Translations under genes and position numbers: made by a program
Shown: positions 46,807 to 58,119 of the stretch, in pieces
How the letters are laid out: each line of letters opens with the position of its first letter
Position numbering within the stretch: the first letter of the stretch is position 1
Source of the DNA: Hyalella azteca
Lineage: Eukaryota > Arthropoda > Malacostraca > Amphipoda > Hyalellidae
Assembly (NCBI RefSeq): GCF_000764305.2
Contig: NW_025933269.1
Location: 1-64,000 of the forward strand
Length of the DNA: 64,000 nt
Reading direction: 5' to 3'
Notes under the pieces: model-generated
Database searches by the model: none
Seen by the model: only the letters and a program-made list of their open reading frames with translations
What the model was told of the DNA's origin: nothing

Positions 46807-49800
46807 CTGCAACAAGAAGTTAGGTTTATTCGCCCCCGATACAGAGGAAAAAGCTAAATTCAACGTGACTAACGCACACGACACATCAAATTGACCGTCG
46901 TACACTCGCGTCCTCACGAGGAAATAGAATGAGAACTTGAGATTCAAATTCAAGAAGAAATTACGATTCTTCCAATCAACGACGTTATTTTCTGCTTGAT
47001 ATCGGTACTCAAAAATTCAAACTCGTATGCAATAATAGAAATATTAAACTGCAGGCTTAATTAACTGCATGAACCATAATAGGATTGCATTCTTGTAATA
47101 TCCCTCCGATCATCTCGCTCGTCGTTACTTCATGCAGATAAATCCGTGCGTCGGACCAACATTATTTTCATGACGCTTTCCTTCTAAAGAGAAAGACCAG
47201 CAAACTACCATTGAATCAATTAATAGGAGACGGTTAAACCAGAAAGTAATCAATTCCCTATTTCAAAGCCCTTTTATAGGCCATAAAATGTGCCTCATCA
47301 TTTGTCGCTTGCCTGGAATTGTAGATTGGTGTACTGTCCGCCAGGGATCTCATTCTGGTAGACGTCAGCGTTGCCGCTCTTCATGGTGACGCAGCACTCA
47401 AAGGGCGCGTAGAGTGTGCGCGTCTGTTCCCAGTACGCGCTGTATTGGCTGATGTCGCTCAGCTGCAGCCCCGTGTCCAAAGGGTCACCCATCAGACAGG
47501 CCACCAGGGCACCCATGGAAGGCTGGGAGGTCATGCCTGACATGCTGTCCACTGCCACGTCCACAGCATCGGCGCCTGACCGCGCGCACTCCAGCATAGA
47601 CGCGACACCTGCAAGCAGACCCAGCGTGGCTTGTGTTAAGGTAAAATCGTTCGTTAAAAGAGAGCTTGGTATAAGGTATAAACTGTTCACACCAAAATAA
47701 AAGCTGAACATTAGGATTTGGTGAATTTAAAGTCGCAGTTTTGACCACGGATAAAACATTTATTCTTATAGTTTAAGAAGCGAGATGAGGAGATAACGAT
47801 GCGAGTAGCAGCTACATCAAAGAACAAAACTTATGATAGCTAACGCAGTGCACGCAAGTTGAAATATGAAAAATATTATTCAGACTAGTAACCAACCTGC
47901 CCCTGAAGTGTCGTGAGTGTGCACGTGTATGGGCATCTGGGGGTAGCGCTCACGCAGTGCGCCGATCAGGATCTGGGCAGCTCGTGGCTTCAGCAAACCT
48001 GCCATGTCCTGCACAACAGCGGCCAATTATTTACGAAGGTATCCTCAGCAGAGCATACAAATCAGGTATAAACGATCAGGTAGATTCGTATTATTTCTCT
48101 AGACGCTTAAACGTTAGTAGTATTGTTTGAACTGCGAGCTTGGATCATAATAATGGAGGGTCAATTCTATTTCTTCAGTGTGTTGACTAGTAAGGCATTT
48201 TTTTAAACATCGGACATCATGTTATTGAACTGAGTGTAGTGTTAAGACATTTTGCGACTTTCATTTTGTAATAAGATTATGATTTACCTTTACCTTGGCA
48301 ACACCGGTAGGAAATTAACGTCGCGCACAGAATTTTCTCGTTAGTCATTATTGTTCGGCTGATCCCCGCTGCAGATACGCACGTTGCCAAGGGTATTATT
48401 CTTTACACTATTTTTCCATCTTAATACTTATATTCAAAGCCCACCTACTTGTTAATTTGCCCTGCAGTAAAATCTGAGTTCCAGTCTCTTTCATTTCCAT
48501 TCTTGTTTTACTGTGTGGGTAATGACTGGCACTTACCCCACATGAGAACGATTGAAACCTCATTCAAAGAGATTTACACATATTATGAATGCTAGTCAGT
48601 TCACTCCATGCATGCACAAATGGGATGCGAGTTAATCCACCCACTGCCACTGTACGCATATACTTTGAAGTGAAAATCATTGATGTGTCCACTGCGGAGC
48701 GGAGGACCATTGCTCGGCCAATCGGTCAAAGGTCAGCGGTGAGTACAAAAAGCAGAGCTGGAAAATGGCTCGCATAGCTAACTGGACACGGACATTTTCT
48801 CATTAGAAAAATACTCATCACGCAACCAGCAGAATACACGTCGAAGCCGTCCAGCAGCATTCACTGAAAACATTCGGTAATAGAAGGACGAGAAGAAGTG
48901 CATGGTCAGGTGTACCTTGATACACAGCACACGGTACCTTGATACACAGCACACGGTACCTTGATACAGAGCACACGGTACCTTGATACACAGCACACGG
49001 TACCTTGATACACAGCACACGGTACCTTGATACACAGCACACGGTACCTTGATACAGAGCACATGAGCTCCAGCCTTGACGAGCTGCTCGGCCAGGTCGA
49101 GGTAGTACTGTAATGTGTACTTCTTCCTGCTGGGGTCCGACACGTCGCCCGAGTAGCTGATGGCCGCCTCCACCACCCCGCCTGCTCAGTTAAGGAGATT
49201 AACGAGTCTATTGATGTTCCAGTGACCGTTTCAGCTCAATTTCAATGCGGGAATATTTTTTGAGGTTAAAAAATCACGTTTCCAATATGATACTCCACAA
49301 ATTTTCAGAATTTAAACACAAATAAATTGAACTAACCAGCGTTGCCAGCAGCATCCATGCCAAGAATGAGGTTGGGCAGATAGTTCAGAGAATCGAACAC
49401 CCTGAAGATGTCCATGCCTGCCTGCACTGAGAGCTCGCAAAATCTGCAGGAATCCATAATTAGTCTCATTAATAAATTCTGACCTTTCTTTAAAACAAAA
49501 TTGAAGTAACGAATAAAATTTGTCGTAAATAATGTGATTTGTAAAGAAGGTTTAATACCTAAAATTACATGTAACGGCCGTCAGTACTGACTTGTGAACA
49601 GAGTTGTCAGGGTAGCTGGTATAACCGACGCCGTTAGCGCCACGCAAGAGCATCTGGAAGGGGATGTTGGGGATGGCTCTCCTCATGTCCTCAAGTCGCT
49701 CCCAGGGACACTCGTGTAGGAAGCGCAGCGCCACGTCGAACGTCGCGCCGCCCCAGTTCTCCAGCGCGAACAGCGAGCTGAAGCGGTGAGACACGAACGG

Positions 49801-52800
49801 CGATATCTGCACGCATGCCGGCCGTTAATGAGGCAAGTTTATGGTTATTAGAGTCAAGTAGGCATTAGTTAATGAGGCAGGCTAATGGTTATTAGAGTTA
49901 AGTGGGCATTAGTTAATGAGGCAAGCTAATGGTTATTAGAGTTAATAAAATACTTAAAAAAAACTTCTTAAAAAACCACGCTTTTCTTGTGGACTAAAAA
50001 GAAAAAAATTAATTATGGCTTGCCCCAAAAAAACGTGTTTCGGGCAGATTTATGATTGAAGCGAAAATCACACAACACACGAATTTTGGAAATTTGATGG
50101 TGAACGTACAGCCCGACCCACGTTTTTTTGGGGCAAGCCATAATTAATTTTTTTCTTTTTAGTCCACAAGAAAAGCGTGGTTTTTTAAGAAGTTTTTTTT
50201 AAGTATTTTATTTTCTCCTTTTTAGTCCGTTGCTACACATGAAAAACGTTGTTGCGAGCCAATTTACTTGCCTTGACGTGCGTATCGATGATACGCAGCG
50301 TAAGCGCCTGCTCGTCATACTATATATATACTATTTATACATACTTTACTCAATTAAGCTAATTTAGGTCTCTAAATGCTAGTTTATATGATTGTATCTG
50401 AAATTGTTAGGCGAAAATAGCCTACATGCCGAATTTCAGATCTCTAGAACAATCAGAAGTGGGCTAATTTTCGTTGTCAATTTTAACAACAAACAAACAA
50501 ACAAACAAACGCGAAGCTAAGCTAAGAAAAACGTGTTAAAAAGGTAAGTTGCACGGCGCATACTCTCGAGTAGAATAACCATAATAAAGATTGTTTTATA
50601 TTTTTATGAATAATCTGGAGACCAATCAACAGCCTGACTTGTTGAAATTCAACAGCCGGTTATTCAAATTTGAAGGCAGATATTTATGTTAGATCTGTCA
50701 CCCCATTGAGAGAACTCATACTGATTTAACGCAGGAAGATTCCATCCAATAATCTGAGTTATTGAGGAAAAGCTTCACCTTGAGGAGGTCGTGCGTGCGG
50801 ACCCTGGTGGCGAGGAGGCTCTGGTGGGCGTCCCTGAAGGTGGTGTCCATGAGCAGCAGCTTCTTGGTCTGCCGCACGGCGCGCGCGAAGCCCTCAGGAC
50901 CCTCGCGCTTCAGCACGGTCCTCAGACCCTCGGGTGGATCTGTCGCTGCATACAAATAATTCATCAGTAATAAACTACCCTGTATCCTGCAGGATATCAA
51001 ATTATTACACATCCTAATTGCGAATCATCCGAATGATCCAACAGATTATCCAGGCTTCAGACCCTCGGTAGGATCTGTCGCTGCATGCAAACGATTCCTA
51101 AGCAAGAGTCTACGCCGTTTCCTGCAGGATATTGCACAATTCAAGATTTCCTCATTCTAGAGGACCAACAGTCAGAAGGATTGAATAGTTTATGGAAGCA
51201 GTGAGTTGCTCCACTAACAGCGAGTTGGATTATAGATAGCAAATAATTGGCATAATCAGAGAATTGAGGGCTATTCATATTGATTCGTTATTCAAAGAGT
51301 TTCTATCAGTAGAAAATTACCCGAGCACACAAGGTTAAAAATATATAAATGATATGATTAGCAGGCAGTGATGATGTAGCTAATGTGTTAGGAGGTCGGT
51401 AATTCATTTATAAATCTGAAACGACACAACTGGCAATATTAATACTTTCAGTTGCTGTGTTTTCTTTGACATGCATTAAGATTAAAATATAAATCTCAGC
51501 AAAATAAATGATCACAAGCAGAAAATGTCACATCCCTCAAGCAGCGACATATTTTTGACCAGAAAAACAAATGAAGTTACAAGGATGCACTTCACCGCGG
51601 TCAAGCCATCACAACACAGGGATTATTATCCTAGTATATTTAGTACTTGAACGCAACCTCGTGCATCCGGAGTAAGCCTAATTAATCCCATAAAGCGTAC
51701 TTAAATCAACATGCGTTTCTCAACGCGCGTATTAAGCGTACTTAAGTCAACACGCGTTTCTCAACGCGCGTTTTAAGCGTACTTAAATCAACATGCGTTT
51801 CTCAACGCGCGTATTAAGCGTACCTAAGTCAACACGCGTTTCTCAACGCGCGTTTTAAGCGTACTTAAATCAACACGCGTTTCTCAACGCGCGTATTAAG
51901 CGTACTTAAGTCCACGTGTCGTTTCTCTGGACGTGACAACCGCTGAAACTCTTCTGTTCCCCAGTGACTGAAGGCTTTTAAAGCATAACTACAATTTATG
52001 TGAACCAGAGAGCAGAGCGATTTGTATTCATGTTGAATTTACGAGGACATAGTGAAGTGCTGGTCAGTTGGACAACGAACAAATATTAGCTGTGAGAAGG
52101 AAGCGGGTAGCATAAATGAGAAAAGCGAATTCTGAATTGCGTTTAGATTAAAACTAATTAATTTCAAAACATTCGATGAGGCTTGAAAATACGTGACAAC
52201 GTATAAAATTAATGAATCCATAGCTAGCGACATTGCTGAACGTTGTGCGTCATCCAATAATTCTTGGGACTCGAATTATCAAGATCAATAAGAATTGTTC
52301 ATATGATTGTTATAAAATATAAATTATTGTAAGAAAAATTGTAATAGGAATAGTTCATGTGCAACTAAAAAGTGGCAGGAAGTAGGAAGAAAACTGACCT
52401 TTAAAAGCTTTTCTCGAGCTAGACGCTGATATAGAACACAGTATAATTAATTCACTTCACAAAATGCATCAAAACGATCCTCTTTCTTCACAACTAACCA
52501 TCACGTGGATGTTATCGATGTTTAACAAATTTCCCGACTTAAATAATTAAAGTTCAACGAAAGCTGAAATATTCAAATCATTACAGAGGGCAATTCGCAC
52601 CGCAGGGCATACGTAAAAAAGAGAAAGTCACAACAAACGTAGAATCTAAACATAAAAAATCAGCGCGCATTCCGTCAGAAAATAAGAACCGACAAACACT
52701 TCACAAACATCGTGATACAAACACCACATTAACAGAGTATACGGGTAGAATGCAGTTCATCGTTTTTACACATGTTGTTATTGATGAAAACATTCAAGAC

Positions 52801-55800
52801 TGAAGGCATGGATGAAATAATGGCTATTGATCTTACCGATGGGGGTGGCAGGGACGGACGGCTTGGCATCCGAAGGCTTGAGGTCGGTGGCCAGGGGCGT
52901 GAGGGAGCCGTTCACCAGCACGTGTCCCAGGTAGTTCAGCAGTTTCTGAACACGCAGCAAAATTGCATGGTGACCAAACACTGCAACGTAACTTGTGCTT
53001 ACAGTATTATTTCCTGATCAAGTTCAGAACAGTAGAAATGTAGGACATTCAAAGCTCAATGCATGCAATATATGGTCAATATATTTGGTGAATATCCAAT
53101 TTAAGAACATGCGCCTGAATTGCATTCCCCGAGTTATAAACACCGTGAATGATATTGATAAACGAATTCCTAAATAACCGTTCTCTTAATCTTAGTAGAT
53201 GTAATGATAGTCAATTTTTCAAAGCTCGGTAACGCTGTTATCAAATCAATTTCTCTAGAAATTAGGGTAGCGCTACTCTTATATCAAATAACATGAACTT
53301 TGATGCATTAAACATTTGTTTAACGTGTAGGTAGAACATGTTTTTTGTTGGCTGGGGTTCATATACGGACCATCGAAATACCACAAACAAACTCAACATG
53401 GAAGCAATGGAGAACTGAATTAGAGAGCCGACCTGCGCTCTGTTCTTGGTGGGTTTGAACTGGAAGAGCTGGGGATGCTCGTCGATGAAGGTCGTGTCGA
53501 TGGTTCCGTTCAGGAACTTCTGATTCTCCAACACGTTCAGCAGGAAGGGAATGTTCGTCTGAACAATATTAAAAGGCGTCAAACATTCACAATTGGCACG
53601 AAATTCGAGTTGAATCCTCCTGTTGTCTTCAGTTTTGGTATGCATCCAATGTCCTCGGGGCAAATGGTCAGAAATGTGGGTCGTTTTGACTGGAAGACTA
53701 CGGGAGGATTAACTAATAAAACAACGAGTTCAGTATCAACCTACGACCGTAATCGATTGTAAAAATCCAATGGTTCTCAAGGCGAATTTGACTACAGGGT
53801 AATTTCACTAGTTATCAGATATATAAACGAAATTTGAAATATAAATAAACAAGTATTCGAAATATAAAGGAAGCAAGCAGGAAATTCTGTGACCTTGACA
53901 CCGCGGATGCGGAACTCCCGTAGACTTCTGTTCATTTTAGCGGCGGAGGCGGCGAGGTCGGGCGCCCTGGAGATGACTTTGACGAGCAGCGAGTCGTAGT
54001 ATGGCGAGATGATGGCGCCTGCGAACGCCGAGGCGCCGTCCAGCCTGATGCCCATGCCCTCACCGCTGCGGAACACCTGCCCAGGGCGGCTCACACTCGG
54101 GCTATGTTCGCAGAAATCTTCTTAGGATTGAATATGATACAAAGGCTACGTTAATGTTTAGGAGTTAATGAACTGATAAAGCGGAGGTATTTAATTCTCT
54201 CCATTTCTTATTCTACACGCTTTCTGGCGCACATTAGGATGTCCGACAGACAAATTTAGTCAGGCAATTTATCTATGACAAATAAATTACAAGATAATTG
54301 ATCGCAAGATCAGGTATTAAGACGGAGAAATTTGTGTCTAGCACAGGAAAGATCGAGGAGCCCACGTGGCAGGCCAGTACCTCGAGACGGCCGGTGTCGG
54401 GCTGGAAATTCTTGGCGGGGTCTTCGGTGGTGACGCGGCACTGGATGGCGCAGCCCTGGGCGTGGATTTTGTCCTGGGTCATCCCCAGCTCAGGCAGGGT
54501 CATGCCCTCCGCTATGTGGATTTGTGACTGCACCAGATCGATACTGCGCATAAAGACCGTTCAGACCTATTAGATTCTAATAAATAATTGAGTCTAGAAT
54601 TTGTGTCAAGCTTAATCAAGTGCCGCGTTTACATTTTAAACTGAATGAACTCATCTAAGAAAAACCTGTATCAAAAATAGGTAGAACTTATACTTAAAAA
54701 CTTAGCCTTTGTGGCTTATTTGATTAGATGATGCTACCAGGAAACACACTCTTTCTCTCGATTAAAGATGTATTCCAAACAAGAAATTTGCCCATGTATA
54801 AACAGCACAACATAGAAATTATTTTCTTTTAAATATAAACATAAGTGATAAGCGCTGACCCCGTAATTTCCTCGGTGACGGTGTGCTCGACCTGCAGGCG
54901 GGCGTTGACTTCAATGAAGTAATAATGGCCGTCGCTGTCGAGTAGGAACTCCACGGTGCCGGCGTTAGCGTAGCCCACGTGAGCTGCGAGCTTCACTGCG
55001 TCAGCCGCCATCGCCGCACGAACCTGCGCACGTTATTATGATGATGGCAGCATGAACCTGCGCATGTTATTATGATGATGGCAGCATGAACCTGCGCACG
55101 TTATTATGATGATGGCAGCATGAACCTGCGCATGTTATTATGATGATGGCAGCATGAACCTGCGCATGTCATGATAATGATGGCAGCATGAACCTGCGCA
55201 CGTGATGTCATGATAGCAGCATGGACCTGAAACGCGTGATGACATGATAATTGTAGCAGCATGAACCTGGGCACATGATGTGATGATAGCATCATGAACG
55301 TAAAGCACATGATGGGATAATAATGATGGCACGGCCCTGGCTACACACCAAAATACAAGATGGCACGGCCCCGGCTACACACTAAAATACAAGCATTTCA
55401 TGGAAGCAATTCACTAAGCGATTTATCTCGATGACCTCTTCATCACGATATTCGACATCAGCACAATTGCTGTCATCGCAAATAGCTTTTTATAAACCAT
55501 AAGAAAAAGGAGACGCCAACATTTGCACCCTGCTGACCTTAGGGTCGAGGTTGGGAGCAGGGGCGACCTCGACGAGCTTCTGATGGCGGCGCTGCACGGA
55601 GCAGTCGCGCTCGTACAGATGCACGACGTTGCCCGCGTGGTCGCCGAGGATCTGCAGCTCGATGTGGCGCGGGTTCTCGATGAACTTCTCGATGAACATC
55701 GACCCGTCACCGAACGCGGCCTTCGCTTCTGATGACGCACGTGTGAAGTTCTCCTTTACTTCCTGTGAGAGGGAGAATGGAAAGAAAGGGATATTTTTAC

Positions 55801-58119
55801 TGTCGATATAAAACTTGTTTACGTTAGGCTACCTCAACCAAGATCCAGCTTTAACTTTACCAGTATTTTACAGTTATTGCTAGGATATATTCTCTTGTAC
55901 TGACGCCGTTGTTACAGAAACGAAGCAAATAAAGATGCCCTCAAAGGGACTCACATCAAGGTTCCTGACGACCCTCATGCCCCGACCGCCTCCTCCGAAC
56001 GCGGCCTTCAGCATCACCGGGAGGCCGTACTTGACGCAGAAGGCGTGGGCGTCGTCAGCGTTCGTGACGGGACGGTCAGTGCCCGGCACCACCTGCGCTC
56101 AAGCCCGCCATCAAATTAACAACCAGCGAGTTCGTCAAAGCATAATATATTCAGAAACCAGTACTTTTTTGTGATGATTCTAGCGAAATTAGGTATTACT
56201 GCCTAACAGAAAAAATCAATCACCCCAGCTCATTCATAACATTTTGCAGAGATTTCGTAAAGTCAATTAACATAAAAGCTAATAGATTTTCTTCTACTAC
56301 ATGAACTGACTTTGACGCCTGCGGAGATGGCGGCTTGTCTGGCGGCCACTTTGTCGCCCATGCGCCTGACGACTTCGGGCGAGGGGCCCACGAAGCGAAT
56401 GTCGTTCTTAATGCAAGCCTCGGCGAAGTCTGAGCGCTCCGACAAGAAGCCGTAGCCAGGGTGGATGGCATCCACGTGGTTTTCCTACGACAAAATCAGT
56501 TACCATCGAAGAAAAATAAGGGATGCTCGAAAATAATACGAATTATTCTGTCAAGTGAAGATGTCAAAACCAACGCGCGAGAGATCTCGAGTTTGTGAGA
56601 AAATGTACCTCATGAACGCTATATTAAGTAAATACACAAGAATCGATGTAAAGTCTACACCAGTGGATTCTTGCACAGACAATTTTTCCAAACTTTTATC
56701 AAAATTCAGAGTACATAATTCACAACATGATGCATTTCTTCTCCTGACATCACGGCACGCGCCAGTTCCTGACACAGTACGGAATGCGTCTAGCAGAACT
56801 CACCTTAGCCACCCTGATGATCTCGTCGATGTCGAGGTAAGCCTGCACGGGGGGCAAGCCTTCCCCGATGAGGAAAGACGCGTCCGCTTTCTGTCTGTGC
56901 ATGTGCATCTTGTCCTGTTGACTATACACAGCAACGGACCGGATGCCGAGCTCGGTGCACGCACGGAAAACGCGGATAGCAATCTCCCCTGCAAAAATGT
57001 TGAATCTAATCAGTGGCAGGAGCCACGGTCAGATACAGGACTTCTTCATTTATACCAAGTCTGGTTTTCAAAATTTTAAACTCGTTCGAAACGCGCCTAA
57101 TAGCTCTGTAAAACATTTCTTATTTACAATTATATTTGAGACATCAAGTTAAAGTAAACGCTAAGAATTAATGAACACCATTTTTAATTTATATAGACCA
57201 TCACAGAGTAGCAATAACCATACTGAACATCGAAGGAAAGATTTCAACGTCGCCAAGAGAACTGACGACATGAGCGGACGCCGCACATATGTCTAAATAT
57301 TCTTGGCCCACGCAAGACAAACAAACTGCTCATCGTTGTCAGATGTGCGAACTTTGACAGCATATCACGTGATATGCTGATACAACTCGTGAAGGATGAA
57401 GACCAGGAAAACTATCTCAGAATATTTCTCCAGTTACGAGCGGGGGGGGGGGGTGTTTCAGTGTGTGCATTTATGGATTGGGTACTAGAGTTACTTTTCA
57501 AACAGAAATGGCATACATACCAATAGACGAATTTTTTAGCAGGTAAACTCGACAGAAAGGCGTTCATTACGAAATACTTGAAAAGGAGTCAAGTCCTAAA
57601 TAACACTGTGTATGTACCGTATAAGTATATATACATACATAACGTGCGATTGATGACAGGAGAATTCGTTGGTTTATATTATCAGGGAGTGGAACTTTTC
57701 TTCAGATGACGGTAGATAAAAAGGCAAGTTTCAGGACATACATACATAATTATACGTATTTACATATACAGCCGGCACCCGAGGAATGAAGTGCACGAAC
57801 TGCGAAATTCTGCCATTCCAAGTTTAGAGGGTCATTTGAACACTTATTCGATGCAACATGGGTCCCCAATGAGATTCTCGCTTTTTAAGTACGAAATCCA
57901 TACCTCGAGTGGTGACTATGTGGTAATCTAAGTGCTAGTTCATTTCCTAAGTAAACATGTAGAGCACATACCTCGGTTGGCGACGAGCAAGCTCTTGATG
58001 GGCCGGTACTCGGCAGTGCGCGGCTTGGCGCTGCGGTGCCGGCGAGAAGCTGCCTGCAGCCGCAGGCCGGGACAGGCCAGGCCGCCTCGGCCGGCCAACA
58101 GTAGGCGCTGCAGGATCAT
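44443..58119 (-). CDS. PC: Pyruvate carboxylase, mitochondrial (21 coding exons)
   Basis: PC is a biotin enzyme of the mitochondrial matrix that carboxylates pyruvate to oxaloacetate using ATP and bicarbonate (anaplerosis, gluconeogenesis). Minus-strand exons: 58119-57972, 56988-56804, 56484-56311, 56092-55955, 55762-55538, 55023-54860, 54543-54381, 54076-53894, 53558-53433, 52945-52837, 50945-50779, 49806-49592, 49443-49337, 49181-49048, 48008-47897, 47608-47313, 46806-46720, 46394-46215, 45952-45806, 45227-44982, 44697-44443. All phases close (3561 nt, 1186 aa; human 1178). The ATG follows an in-frame stop. Residues 1-35 are Arg/Leu/Ala-rich with no acid, a mitochondrial presequence. Biotin carboxylase, carboxyltransferase, tetramerisation and biotinyl domains are complete. 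Intron 16 is GC-AG; several introns carry arrays copied from splice sites. Confidence 0.97.
48912..49068 (-). repeat. Seven 22-bp copies of the PC exon 14 5' splice site
   Basis: On the minus strand the unit CTGTGTATCAAGGTACCGTG repeats at exactly 22 bp seven times, starting with the true exon 14 end (GTATCAAG|GTACCG at 49048/49047) and running into the intron. Every copy re-creates the last exon codons plus the donor dinucleotide. Small changes (TCTGT/TGTGT) distinguish units. Using a distal donor would add multiples of 22 nt and shift the frame unless three units are added. Confidence 0.95.
49824..49943. repeat. Three 44-bp intronic repeats beside PC exon 12
   Basis: The unit GTTAATGAGGCAAG...ATGGTTATTAGAG occurs at 49824, 49868 and 49912, only 18 bp upstream (in gene direction) of the exon 12 acceptor. 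It ends where the left arm of the large palindrome begins. Confidence 0.9.
49944..50212. mobile_element. 94-bp perfect inverted repeat (MITE or foldback) in PC intron 11
   Basis: Positions 49944-50037 and 50119-50212 are exact reverse complements over 94 bp, around an 81-bp loop. The arms start AATAAAATACTTAAAAAAAA and include GGCTTGCCCCAAAAAAACGTG. Identity of the arms implies a recent origin, or a hairpin assembly artefact. No target duplication was recognised. Confidence 0.85.
50488..50510. repeat. (AAAC)n microsatellite
   Basis: About six AAAC units in PC intron 11. Confidence 0.9.
51060..51146 (-). repeat. Duplicate of the PC exon 11 3' splice site
   Basis: A diverged copy, displaced 135 bp, of the first ~24 nt of exon 11 with its acceptor (TGCATGCAG|CGACAGATCC) and about 60 nt of upstream intron. 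The true acceptor is at 50946. Using the copy would keep phase (135 nt) but meets an in-frame stop after about 11 codons, so it would be non-productive. Confidence 0.8.
51693..51938. repeat. 41-bp GC-rich palindromic array in PC intron 10
   Basis: Units beginning AAGCGTACTTAA start at 51693, 51734, 51775, 51816, 51857 and 51898 (last partial), exactly 41 bp apart. Two subtypes alternate (ATGCG...ATTAA and CACGCG...TTTTAA), so the higher-order unit is 82 bp. Each unit contains the self-complementary AACGCGCGTT or ACGCGT, unlike the surrounding AT-rich DNA. Confidence 0.92.
53433..58119 (-). other. PC: PC exons 1-9: presequence and biotin carboxylase domain
   Basis: Residues 1-502. The core starts at [20 protein letters not shown]-grasp features: [20 protein letters not shown] with the glycine-rich loop at about 202-205; [14 protein letters not shown] (about 265-277); [10 protein letters not shown] at 328-337 with the catalytic Glu and Arg; [14 protein letters not shown]; and [12 protein letters not shown] near 402. 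All catalytic residues expected from bacterial and human enzymes are present. Confidence 0.95.
55011..55300 (-). repeat. 34-bp array built from the PC exon 6 3' splice site
   Basis: On the + strand GCAGCATGAACCTGCGCACG-type units follow at 34 bp from 55021 (55021, 55055, 55089, 55123, 55157), then become degenerate to about 55300. Read on the minus strand each unit is intron end plus acceptor plus exon start (TGCGCAG|GTTCATGCTGCC), modelled on the true junction TGCGCAG|GTTCGTGCGGCG at 55024/55023. Confidence 0.92.

Larger units (their letters stand above)
47313..52945 (-). other. PC: PC exons 10-16: linker and carboxyltransferase domain
   Basis: Residues 503-882. Motifs: [19 protein letters not shown] with the metal-binding Asp, [46 protein letters not shown] then DMAGLLKP with the carboxylated active-site Lys746, [11 protein letters not shown] with metal-binding His residues, [12 protein letters not shown], and [20 protein letters not shown]. 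The Lys746 codon is the last of exon 14, directly at a splice junction whose donor is tandemly repeated. Confidence 0.95.

Noticed and set aside
48778..49176. 132-codon minus-strand frame as a continuous exon
   Set aside because: Only the part upstream of 49048 matches PC; the rest is the translated 22-bp array, which is open in all frames.
56555..57079. 174-codon + strand open frame
   Set aside because: It is antisense to PC exon 2 and its introns; the minus-strand exon has clear PC homology and splice sites.
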